From positions 1 through 11,138 of the forward strand of contig JAPLNJ010001178.1 of assembly GCA_026692885.1 (NCBI GenBank): DNA of 11,138 nucleotides, in the 5' to 3' direction. Made by a program: the position numbers and the translations under genes. This document shows, piece after piece, positions 1-6,473 of the stretch (the first letter of the stretch is position 1; each line of letters opens with the position of its first letter). Source of the stretch: Planctomycetota bacterium (lineage in GTDB: Bacteria > Planctomycetota > Planctomycetia > Pirellulales > Pirellulaceae). Under the pieces are notes generated by a model. It was not told the origin of the DNA, did no database searches, and worked only from the letters and a program-made list of their open reading frames with translations.

Positions 1-18
1 CCAAAAGCCGCAAGAACT

Positions 19-102
19 GAAATTTGTTTGAAGGACTGACCCATGTCTTTGAAGTTGCGCATTTTGGTTCCGACGACTGCCCCACCGACCCCGCGTCGGT
101 GG
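19..102 (+). repeat. Copy A of an inverted intergenic module
   Basis: The module starts with GAAATTTG, has GAAGGAC at 30-36, then the 19-base block CTTTGAAGTTGCGCATTTT at 47-65, and ends in a perfect 8-bp hairpin (CCACCGAC 82-89, GTCGGTGG 95-102, 5-base loop). The opposed copy at 249-321 repeats the same order of elements, and the 19-base block is identical in both. I do not recognise the family. A non-autonomous mobile or REP-like element, or a structured RNA, are the main options. Confidence 0.7.
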
Positions 103-144
103 AAACAGGTTTGAAAACTATGCGGAACCCCACAAAACGGCCCC

Positions 145-205
145 CGTTCCGCCCTTGCCGCCGGACCGCCGCCGCTGGCGGCGGTCCGGCTGCAAGGGCG
201 GAACG
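145..205. repeat. 29-bp hairpin with 3-base loop
   Basis: Arms 145-173 and 177-205 are reverse complements with a single mismatch and only GCT between them. The stem is very GC-rich. No T-run follows on either strand, so it is not a standard intrinsic terminator. It lies between the two opposed module copies, as if it were the centre of the composite element. Confidence 0.85.
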
Positions 206-248
206 TGCATGCCACGGCGCGGGCGTCGCCTAGTCGCCAAACCTACCT

Positions 249-321
249 CCACCGGCACGGTGCCGGGTGGGGACCATGAAAATGCGCAACTTCAAAGGCT
301 GGGGTCTGTCCTTCAAATTTC
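249..321 (-). repeat. Copy B of the inverted intergenic module
   Basis: Read on the minus strand from 321, this gives GAAATTTGAAGGAC (321-308), the same 19-base block as copy A (297-279), CCCCACC, and a terminal hairpin whose arms differ from copy A (CCGGCAC 252-258 against GTGCCGG 260-266). It lacks a 3- to 4-base insertion and about 7 other bases present in copy A. Copies A and B face each other across the hairpin at 145-205. Confidence 0.7.
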
Positions 322-397
322 ATTTTTCGCGGCGACAATGCTCCTCGTACTGACGAGACGTCTCCGCCGCGAAAAACGAAATTTGAACGACAGACCC
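302..397. repeat. 33-bp inverted repeat, 30-base loop
   Basis: Arms 302-334 and 365-397 are reverse complements with two mismatches in 33. Each arm contains the GAAATTTGAA(G/C)GACAGACC block that starts the module, so 365-397 is a third, partial copy. The loop holds a second small hairpin (CTCGT 344-348, ACGAG 353-357). Neither side has a T-run. It ends about 35 bases beyond the NHL stop codon, so it could also protect or end the 3' end of that transcript. Confidence 0.8.
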
Positions 398-431
398 TCG
401 TCTCAGAATCACCGCGGCCGATTATACCAAC

Positions 432-1406
432 TCACAGCCGGATTCGCTGCACGCGGTGGTTGTATGTGTCCAGGATGTGGATCCGCCCCTGGGAGTCCAT
501 GACCAAAGCCCACGGCTGGTACAATTCGCCCGAGCGCCGGCCGTTGGTACCCCACACGCCCAACGACTCGCCGTCGCGAGTGAACTTCTGCACCCGATGG
601 TTTCCGAACTCGGCGACGTAAACCTGGCCTTGGCCATCTAGTACCAGGCCGTACGGATAACTCAACTGGCCCGACTGGCTGCCGTGCTGGCCCCAGATCT
701 TCACCAACTTGGCCGCACTGCCGCTCGCGTCGAAGACCTGGATGCGATGATTGCAGGCGTCGGTGACCCAGACTAGATCCTGCTGGTCGATCGCCAGACT
801 CTGCGGCCGGCTGAACTGACCGGGTTCTGTGCCATGGCTGCCCCACTGGAGCAGGAACTTCCGGTCCGGCGAGAATTTCTGGATGCGGTCGCTTTCGCCA
901 TACTCGGACACATAGAAGTTGCCGCGGGAGTCCTGCACGCAGTCCGTCACGAAGCTGAACTCGCCCGGTCGCGAGCCGCAGATCCCACCGAGGATCTGGT
1001 CCTCCAAGAGCCGGCCTTCCGGCGTATAGACCAGGACGCGGTAGTAGTGCGTGTCGGCCACCAGCAGGTTGCCCCGGAGGTCGCAGGATAATCCGCAGGG
1101 CTTACCGTTATCGATTTGGGGTGTGTGCCAGCCGCGGAGGAATTGCCCGTCGGCCGTAAAGACCTGGATGCGGCCGGTCATGTCCGCGATGTAGATCTGA
1201 TCGTCCCGGTCGATCGTCATGGCCCGCGGTTTTTGCAGGCGGCCGTCCGAGACGCCGCGTCGGCCCCAAACCAGTTCCGGTTTCCCCGCCGGGGAGTTGG
1301 CCGGACCGCAGCCGAGAAGCAGGACCAGCACGCAGCCAAGGCACAGCGGCGCGGCGACATGGCGTTTCGCAACGTGATCAGGGCCTCGCACTGGCCCGTG
1401 GAACAC
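432..1406 (-). CDS. NHL-repeat lipoprotein, six-bladed beta-propeller
   Basis: With the GTG start at 1406 the product has 324 residues. It has a short basic N-terminus, a hydrophobic stretch at about 17-31 and a lipobox LLGC ending at Cys33, so it should be exported and lipid-anchored. Six NHL repeats follow at about 58-93, 101-136, 148-188, 197-239, 247-286 and 294-324, with typical cores such as NHRIQVF and NHRVQKF. The last repeat runs to the C-terminus, so the protein is essentially one propeller. NHL propellers bind proteins, RNA or small ligands, and some are enzymes. No catalytic set is visible, and the ligand is unknown. The GTG at 1406 has AAGG just upstream and puts the signal peptide at the N-terminus. 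A GTG at 1391 and an ATG at 1514 are alternatives, but the latter lies inside a palindrome and would place about 50 odd residues before the signal. It lies downstream of the desulfurase gene on the same strand, with no functional link evident. Confidence 0.85.
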   Translation of the reverse strand: MFHGPVRGPDHVAKRHVAAPLCLGCVLVLLLGCGPANSPAGKPELVWGRRGVSDGRLQKPRAMTIDRDDQIYIADMTGRIQVFTADGQFLRGWHTPQIDNGKPCGLSCDLRGNLLVADTHYYRVLVYTPEGRLLEDQILGGICGSRPGEFSFVTDCVQDSRGNFYVSEYGESDRIQKFSPDRKFLLQWGSHGTEPGQFSRPQSLAIDQQDLVWVTDACNHRIQVFDASGSAAKLVKIWGQHGSQSGQLSYPYGLVLDGQGQVYVAEFGNHRVQKFTRDGESLGVWGTNGRRSGELYQPWALVMDSQGRIHILDTYNHRVQRIRL

Positions 1407-1467
1407 CTGACCTTGCCGGACAGACTGCGGGCGAGGCCCAAGTGTAACTTTTCTTGCACTATTAGCA

Positions 1468-1537
1468 CGGATGGCAGAGCCAGAGCACGGATTTTTTTCT
1501 GGTTCGGTCTTCATCCGTGCTCCGGCTCTGCTATCCG
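1468..1537. repeat. 25-bp inverted repeat in the desulfurase-NHL spacer
   Basis: Arms 1468-1492 and 1513-1537 are reverse complements with two mismatches and a 20-base loop containing a run of T. The left arm region also holds a direct repeat of AGCACGGAT (1465-1473 and 1484-1492). The T-run is in the loop rather than after the stem, so this is not a normal terminator. It is more likely a REP-like palindrome, and transcripts of the NHL gene may carry it in their leader. Confidence 0.75.
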
Positions 1538-1559
1538 CTACCAACTCGCCCAAGCCGTT

Positions 1560-1660
1560 GGTGCATCGTCGCCAGCGGCAAACGGCGATCCCCAGCGTGT
1601 AACATTGGCCAGCCCTTGACGAGAGCCGAGACACCGGGACAACCGCTGGCTCGATGCACC
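1560..1660 (-). repeat. Stem-loop abutting the desulfurase stop codon
   Basis: GGTGCATCG (1560-1568) pairs with CGATGCACC (1652-1660), and GCCAGCGG (1571-1578) with CCGCTGGC (1643-1650). Together they make about 17 bp with a small internal bulge and a loop of 64 bases. The right arm touches the desulfurase stop codon (1661-1663), so the structure would form in the 3' UTR of that mRNA. It may block 3' decay, act as an atypical terminator, or be another dispersed palindrome. No T-run accompanies it. Confidence 0.6.
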
Positions 1661-2797
1661 CTACGAGAGCGCCTCCCAAGCGCCGAGCACCAAGTCGGCA
1701 GCCCGTGCGACGTCTTCCTCGGAGGTGAACCAGCCGACACTGAAGCGTACGGTCCCGCGCGCATCGTCCGGGTCGATTCCCATGGCGGCCATCGTCGGTG
1801 ACAGGCCGCTGAGGCCGCTGTGACAGGTCGAACCGGTCGAGACACACATTTCGGGAATGCGAGCCAACAACTCGGTCGCGGAGATCCCCAGAAAATTGAC
1901 GCTCAAGGTATTCGGCAATCGCGGCGCGTGGCGGCCGTTCACCACCAGACGCTCGCCGATTACCTCGGACAGTTGCGCACAGAGCCGATCCCGCAACATC
2001 GCCAGACGCTCGGCCGACTCGTCCAGGCTGCGAAAAGCCAGCCGAGCCGCCTGCCCCAAACCAACGATGCTCGCCACATTCTCGGTCCCCGGCCGTAGTC
2101 CGCCCTCGTGGCCCGCGCCGTGCAACACCGGCTCCAAACGTACGCCGCGACGGATATACAAGGCCCCAATGCCCTTGGGAGCGTAACACTTGTGGCCCGC
2201 AAGGGACAGCAGGTCGACCCCTAGTTCGTCCACGAAGGTGGGGATCTTGCCGAAGGTTTGAGCCGCGTCGGTGTGCAGCCGCACGTTGCGGGCATGGCAG
2301 ATGTCGGCGATTTCGCGCAACGGCTGCAACACACCCGTCTCGTTGTTGGCATGCATGATGCTCACCAGTCGCGTGTTGGGACGCATGGCCGCCGTGACTC
2401 GCCCCGGATCGACCTGCCCCTGGGCGTCGCAGCCCACCACGGTCAGGTCGAAGCCGAGTCGCTCCAGATACCGCGCCGGCTCGGCCACGGCCGGATGCTC
2501 GACGGCCGAGATGATCAAGTGGCCGCCCAACGACGGCGCGTCTCGCATCATCAGGCCCTGGGTCGCCAAATTATTGCTCTCCGTAGCGCCGGAAGTGAAG
2601 ACGATTTCATCGCGGTCAGCGCCCAGGAGCACGGCGATTTTGCTGCGGGCATCCTCCATCGCCTCCCGGCAGGCCCGCCCCAACGCATGACTGCTGGACG
2701 GATTCCCGTAGTGCTCGGTTAGGAACGGCGTCATCGCCTCGTACACGCTGGGTGCGACGGGCGTGGTGGCGTTGTAGTCCAGGTAAATGCCACGCAT
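1661..2797 (-). CDS. PLP-dependent cysteine desulfurase / selenocysteine lyase-like (class V aminotransferase)
   Basis: 378 residues, the usual length for NifS/IscS enzymes, which take sulfur from cysteine as an enzyme persulfide for Fe-S clusters and thio-modifications. Seen: N-terminal YLDYNATTP (5-13), GNPSS (31-35), TSGATESNN (68-76), His101 in VEHPA over the cofactor, ANNETG (150-155), HTDAAQ (175-180), the PLP lysine Lys203 in AGHKCYAPKG, RPGTEN (235-240) and the mobile-loop Cys325 in GSTCHSG. The CHS motif followed by an AR..VR.SVG pattern (346-355) resembles selenocysteine lyases as much as IscS, so the exact substrate is open and I give no symbol. Start: ATG 2797 has GAGAGG 11 bases upstream. 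A TTG at 2803 has the same site at a better 5-base spacing and would add two residues. No iscU, iscA or suf genes are adjacent, so this is not a complete cluster operon. Confidence 0.93.
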   Translation of the reverse strand: MRGIYLDYNATTPVAPSVYEAMTPFLTEHYGNPSSSHALGRACREAMEDARSKIAVLLGADRDEIVFTSGATESNNLATQGLMMRDAPSLGGHLIISAVEHPAVAEPARYLERLGFDLTVVGCDAQGQVDPGRVTAAMRPNTRLVSIMHANNETGVLQPLREIADICHARNVRLHTDAAQTFGKIPTFVDELGVDLLSLAGHKCYAPKGIGALYIRRGVRLEPVLHGAGHEGGLRPGTENVASIVGLGQAARLAFRSLDESAERLAMLRDRLCAQLSEVIGERLVVNGRHAPRLPNTLSVNFLGISATELLARIPEMCVSTGSTCHSGLSGLSPTMAAMGIDPDDARGTVRFSVGWFTSEEDVARAADLVLGAWEALS

Positions 2798-2847
2798 AAA
2801 CAAGGATGCCTCTCGGTTTTGAGGATCGTCGTTCTGCCAAGAACCAA

Positions 2848-2880
2848 CGGCAACGGCGTGGAAAAACCTCACCGTTGCCG
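2848..2880 (-). repeat. 9-bp hairpin in the desulfurase leader
   Basis: CGGCAACGG (2848-2856) and CCGTTGCCG (2872-2880) are exact reverse complements around a 15-base loop. The structure lies 51-83 bases upstream of the desulfurase start. It is not followed by a T-run on the minus strand. A leader element or a chance palindrome in GC-rich DNA are both possible. Confidence 0.4.
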
Positions 2881-3213
2881 CCGGCTCCAGGTCTAACCGG
2901 CTCATGCTAACAGAGACTGGCGGCAGACGGAAGCATGCCGGACGGTGCCTGACGTGACCGGCTGCCCGCCCTACGTCCCTGCCATACCGCTGAGATCGGA
3001 AACACCGTTTCAACTCAATAAGCTTATCCATTTTAACGGGAAACGCCTGCGTTGGCCTGCATGTTGAGTGGGAAAGCGACCGAGGTAGTGCAACATCTGG
3101 GATGACAATCGCGGCACCGGCGGCCGCAGTTTGCCGTCGTATCCTATCCAATTTACCTGGGGTCACACGCACAACACGCTCGACGTTGGAGTGGGATCGC
3201 GGGTCGGGCGGTA

Positions 3214-3240
3214 TTGTTGCGGTCCGGAATTGGGTATAGT
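3214..3240 (+). promoter_or_regulatory. Weak promoter candidate for the phoH gene run
   Basis: TATAGT at 3235-3240 matches five of six bases of a sigma-70 -10 box. TTGTTG at 3214-3219 would be the -35 with a short 15-base spacer. It would give a leader of about 55 bases before the phoH ATG. The poor -35 and spacing make this tentative. Confidence 0.25.
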
Positions 3241-3302
3241 GTGGGAGCGTCTCAGTCGATCATCATCATGCAGCGGCGGCCAGGTTGCCGACGCCAATTT
3301 GA

Positions 3303-4250
3303 ATGTTTGAAGCCACGATTTCCTTGCCGGAACCCCAGTTGGCCCTTTGGTTGCTGGGGACGAAGGACCAGCACCTGAGAACCCTGCGCGAAACGTTGGG
3401 GGTGACCGTCACGCACCGTGACGGACAAATCCGCGTGTCCGGCGAAGAACCTGCTGTGGTCAAGGCGACGACCGTCCTGGAGGAACTCAAGAGCCGAGCT
3501 CAGCGACAGGGCCTACTGACCGGCGACGATGTGACCTTCGCGTTGGCGGCGGTGACCGGCGATGGCAGCCCGGGCCGAGCGGCAATCGATGTCTTTCACG
3601 CCGGCAGGACGATCCGACCTCAGACCGCCGGACAAGCCGGATATGTGGAGGCGATTCGCGCACACGACTTGGTTTTTGCGATTGGACCCGCTGGCAGCGG
3701 CAAGACGTATCTGGCGGTGGCCCTGGCCGTGGAAGCTTTGAAACAGCAGCGGGTCCGCAAGATCGTGCTGGTCCGGCCGGCAGTTGAGGCGGGTGAAAGT
3801 CTCGGCTACTTGCCGGGTGATTTGCAGGCCAAGATCAACCCGTACCTCCGGCCGTTGCTGGACGCTTTGCACGAAATGATCGACTATGACCAGATCAAAC
3901 GGTACATGGAGCTGGACGTGATCGAGGTGTTGCCGTTGGCGTACATGCGTGGCCGGACGCTCAACGAAGCCTTCGTGATTTTGGACGAGGCCCAGAACAC
4001 TACCGTGCCGCAGATGAAGATGTTTCTGACCCGGATGGGCCTGGGTTCGAAAATGATCGTGTCGGGCGACGTGACACAAACGGACTTACCTTCGCATGCC
4101 CGTAGCGGCCTGAACGATGCGCTGCAGCGATTGCAGCACATTCAAGGCGTCAGCATCGTGCGATTGACCAAGGCGGACATCGTGCGCCACCGTCTGGTTC
4201 AGGAAATCGTGCAGGCTTACGAAGCAGAACCTAACGCCAGGAGGAAGTGA
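3303..4250 (+). CDS. phoH: PhoH-family ATPase (PhoH-like protein)
   Basis: 315 residues, typical for the family. An N-terminal KH-like segment (about 1-65, with LLGTKDQHLRTLRETLGV) precedes the P-loop ATPase domain. Walker A is GPAGSGKT (128-135). Next come the family motifs RPAVEAGESLGYLPGD (158-173) and LAYMRGRTLNEAF (212-224), Walker B VILDEAQN (225-232) and the SGDVTQTDL sensor segment (254-262). PhoH proteins are cytoplasmic ATPases linked to RNA metabolism and phosphate stress, and their precise substrate is not settled. In many bacteria the gene sits beside ybeY, as it does here two genes on, which supports an RNA-processing role. The ATG at 3303 lacks a clear ribosome-binding site, which may be a real weak start or a leaderless-like initiation. 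Its stop overlaps the next gene in GTGA, suggesting translational coupling. Confidence 0.96.
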   Translation: MFEATISLPEPQLALWLLGTKDQHLRTLRETLGVTVTHRDGQIRVSGEEPAVVKATTVLEELKSRAQRQGLLTGDDVTFALAAVTGDGSPGRAAIDVFHAGRTIRPQTAGQAGYVEAIRAHDLVFAIGPAGSGKTYLAVALAVEALKQQRVRKIVLVRPAVEAGESLGYLPGDLQAKINPYLRPLLDALHEMIDYDQIKRYMELDVIEVLPLAYMRGRTLNEAFVILDEAQNTTVPQMKMFLTRMGLGSKMIVSGDVTQTDLPSHARSGLNDALQRLQHIQGVSIVRLTKADIVRHRLVQEIVQAYEAEPNARRK

Positions 4251-6016
4251 GCCAGCAGCGGTGTGCTCACCCAACGGTCATGTCTTTCGGTAGCCAGAAA
4301 AAGACCCGAGCCGGCCGCGTCGCTTCCGCGGTAGTCCGTTTGGGGCGAGGGGCCAGGGCGTACCAGCAGCTCCAGCGGCGCGATGTGCTGTTGCGCGTCG
4401 TCCTGTGCGTGGTCGTTTCGCTGCTGCTGTGGGCGGCGACGGGGGGCTGGTCGAAGCCGTTTTTCTTCCGCAGTGGCTACATCCCGCAGCGCGACATCGC
4501 GGCGTGCATCGCCTTTCCGATCATGAACGACCAACAAGCCGAAGTGTCGTACGAACGCGGCCAAGTCCTGGCCCGCGGCGGGCGCCCGCTGTCCGCCAGC
4601 GACGTGGCCCTGCTGCATGCCGAGCACTTGGCGAGTAGGAACACCATTTCGGTTTGGCAGATGCTGCAGTACTCACTGGCACACATCGGGGTGAATTTGG
4701 GCCTGCTGGGCTTGTGTATCGCCTATCTCTGCTTCCACCAAGGCCCGTCGTTCGACAATCTGCGCCAGTTAACCCTGCTGTTGGGCGCGGTGTTAGTCGC
4801 GGTCACGCTGGCGGTGCTGGCGGCGCGCGATGCTTGGCGGGCGGAGAGCATCCCGCTGGTGGTTTTCGGGATGGCCCTGGCCATCGTCTACGAACGGCGA
4901 TTTGCCCTCTTGTTGTCCTTGGTCGTCTCGTTGATGATCACGCTTTCGTTGGGGCAGACGCTGGGCGAGTTCATTATCCTGCTCGCCGCCGTGGCCGGGC
5001 CGATTCTGCTGGTCAATCGCATTCGCAGCCGTTCCAAGCTGATCTACGTCGGCCTCACAGGTGGCCTGGTGGTCTTCGTGGCCACGTTGGGCGTGGGCAT
5101 CTTATCCGGGCAGACCTTCGCCCCAGGCCCACCGACGCACCTGACAGGTGCGGGCAGCACGCTCGCGTTCTCGCCAGCCATGTTCCTGGCCAGTTTGATT
5201 TCCGGGGCCGGCTGGTTGGGACTGTGCGTGGTGCTGGCCGGATTCCTGATGACGGGGCTGTTGCCCTTCATCGAGCGTCTGTTCGATGTGCAGACGGACA
5301 TCAGCTTGTTGGAACTGGGGGACGCGGCCCATCCGTTGTTGCAGCAGTTGGCCCAGCGCGCGCCGGGCACGTACAACCACTCGATCAACGTGGCGTCGCT
5401 GGCCGAGCCGGCCGCCGAGGCGGTCGGCGGAAATGGGTTGCTGACCCGTGTCGGCGCGTACTTCCACGACATCGGCAAGATGTTGAACCCCGACTACTTC
5501 GTAGAAAACCAGAGCGACTGCGGCAACCAGCACGAGTTCTTGAAGCCTGCCATGAGCACTCTGGTCATCAAGGCCCACGTGAAAGACGGCAGCGACTTGG
5601 CACGTCAACACCATGTGCCCGGGTCCATCATCGATTTTATCGAACAGCATCACGGCACGACGCTGGTCGAGTATTTCTACCGGCAGGCGGAGCGGCGCAG
5701 CCAGGAAACGCCGGATCGCGATCAGGTCGACGAGTCGAGCTACCGGTATCCCGGCCCCAAACCGCAGCGGAAGGAGTGTGCCGTGCTGATGCTGGCAGAC
5801 GCTTCGGAAGGCGCCTGCCGGACGCTGGTCGAGCCGACCCCGTCGCGAATCGAGAGCCTGGTACACGAGCTGGCGATGAAGCGTCTGCTGGACGGGCAGT
5901 TCGACGATTGCGGGCTGACATTGCAGGAGCTGCACATTATCGAAGAGAGCCTGGTGAAGTCGTTGTCCGCGGTCTATCACGGCCGCATCAAGTACCCAAA
6001 TCAACAGAGCGCCTAA
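4247..6016 (+). CDS. pgpH: Membrane HD-domain phosphohydrolase, PgpH/YqfF type (7TM-HD)
   Basis: 589 residues. One membrane segment (about 49-65) is followed by a short exported loop (about 66-140), then about seven membrane segments between 143 and 340, then a cytoplasmic HD domain (about 360-585). Metal-site residues are visible: His378 in YNHS, His407-Asp408 in FHDIGK, His444, His468-His469 in HHGT, and Asp518 in LADAS. The YRYPGPKPQ signature (499-507) is characteristic of this family. Characterised Firmicute members hydrolyse c-di-AMP to pApA. That activity is inferred here. The extracellular 7TMR-HDED domain, normally over 200 residues, is reduced to about 75. The GTG start overlaps the phoH stop by four bases, with AGGAGG at 4239-4244 only two bases before it. 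ATG 4280 is the alternative and has no visible ribosome site. Confidence 0.92.
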   Translation: MSQQRCAHPTVMSFGSQKKTRAGRVASAVVRLGRGARAYQQLQRRDVLLRVVLCVVVSLLLWAATGGWSKPFFFRSGYIPQRDIAACIAFPIMNDQQAEVSYERGQVLARGGRPLSASDVALLHAEHLASRNTISVWQMLQYSLAHIGVNLGLLGLCIAYLCFHQGPSFDNLRQLTLLLGAVLVAVTLAVLAARDAWRAESIPLVVFGMALAIVYERRFALLLSLVVSLMITLSLGQTLGEFIILLAAVAGPILLVNRIRSRSKLIYVGLTGGLVVFVATLGVGILSGQTFAPGPPTHLTGAGSTLAFSPAMFLASLISGAGWLGLCVVLAGFLMTGLLPFIERLFDVQTDISLLELGDAAHPLLQQLAQRAPGTYNHSINVASLAEPAAEAVGGNGLLTRVGAYFHDIGKMLNPDYFVENQSDCGNQHEFLKPAMSTLVIKAHVKDGSDLARQHHVPGSIIDFIEQHHGTTLVEYFYRQAERRSQETPDRDQVDESSYRYPGPKPQRKECAVLMLADASEGACRTLVEPTPSRIESLVHELAMKRLLDGQFDDCGLTLQELHIIEESLVKSLSAVYHGRIKYPNQQSA

Positions 6017-6026
6017 GCCCAAGACG

Positions 6027-6473
6027 ATGTTCGAGATCGATTTCGCCAACCGCCAGGCATCGCACCCCGTGAATGCATCGCGGCTGCTAGCGGCGGTGCG
6101 TCTGGTGCTCGAACAGGAAGGCCTGCGCGAAGCCAGCGTCAGCCTGGCCGTCCTGGACGATCCGACGATTCACGAGCTAAATCGCCGCTACTTGCAGCAC
6201 GACTACGCGACCGATGTGCTCAGCTTCGTGCTCGACTCAAGTCCGGGACGCCTGGACGGCGAGGTGTTGGTCAGCGCCGATACGGCCGCGGCCGCCAGCA
6301 CGCGGTACGGCTGGACTGCCGAGGACGAACTGCTGCTGTACGTGATTCACGGCACGCTCCACCTGATCGGCTATGACGATCAGACGCCTGCCGACCGAGC
6401 CGCGATGCGGGACTGTGAGCGGTCTTACCTCGCCCACTTTCAGCTGTCGCCGCAGTACGACGAAGACGTCTGA
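6027..6473 (+). CDS. ybeY: Endoribonuclease YbeY (rRNA maturation factor)
   Basis: 148 residues, normal for this single-domain metalloprotein, which acts in 16S rRNA 3'-end maturation and late ribosome quality control. The family motifs are TDVLSF (62-67) and HGTLHLIGYDD (108-118). His108 and His112 are expected zinc ligands. The third ligand, usually His in GYDH, is Asp118 here. This variant seems tolerated in some lineages, but the activity is worth confirming. The gene starts 10 bases after the phosphohydrolase stop and its stop codon overlaps the recO start by one base (TGATG), so the genes are almost certainly co-transcribed. The ribosome-binding site is poor, consistent with coupling to the upstream gene. 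Confidence 0.95.
   Translation: MFEIDFANRQASHPVNASRLLAAVRLVLEQEGLREASVSLAVLDDPTIHELNRRYLQHDYATDVLSFVLDSSPGRLDGEVLVSADTAAAASTRYGWTAEDELLLYVIHGTLHLIGYDDQTPADRAAMRDCERSYLAHFQLSPQYDEDV

Larger units (their letters stand above)
1..431. other. Gene-free, palindrome-rich spacer
   Basis: I find no convincing gene here. Small open frames exist but have no recognisable content and cross the palindromes. The stretch lies 3' of the leftward NHL gene and contains three nested structures listed separately: two opposed copies of a roughly 75-85 base module (19-102 and 249-321), a 29-bp hairpin between them (145-205), and a 33-bp palindrome that overlaps the second copy (302-397). The first 20 or so bases could be the tail of a rightward gene ending before the window (one frame stops at about 29-31), but nothing allows that to be identified. 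Confidence 0.75.
2798..3302. other. Divergent spacer between desulfurase and phoH
   Basis: About 500 bases with no supported gene. Reading frames that stay open through it are extensions of the desulfurase frame beyond its start and show no family features. It should hold promoters for both directions. Visible items are a 9-bp hairpin at 2848-2880 in the presumed desulfurase leader, an AT-richer patch at about 3006-3035 containing TAAAAT on the minus strand (3035-3030), and TATAGT on the plus strand at 3235-3240. Confidence 0.6.

Noticed and set aside
1..31. Tail of a rightward gene at the window edge
   Set aside because: One frame ends in a stop near 29-31, but about nine residues cannot support a call, and the repeat module already starts at 19.
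1493..1498. T-run as an intrinsic terminator
   Set aside because: It lies in the loop of the 25-bp inverted repeat, not after the stem, and on the plus strand there is no gene upstream that would need it.
2798..3172. N-terminal extension of the desulfurase
   Set aside because: The frame is open for about 125 codons upstream, but the family begins at YLDYNATTP just after ATG 2797 and the extension has no recognisable domain. It falls in the divergent promoter spacer.
4654..6072. Long plus-strand frame overlapping the HD phosphohydrolase
   Set aside because: It is Arg/Gly/Ala-rich without motifs, whereas the other frame contains the complete HD active site and membrane segments.
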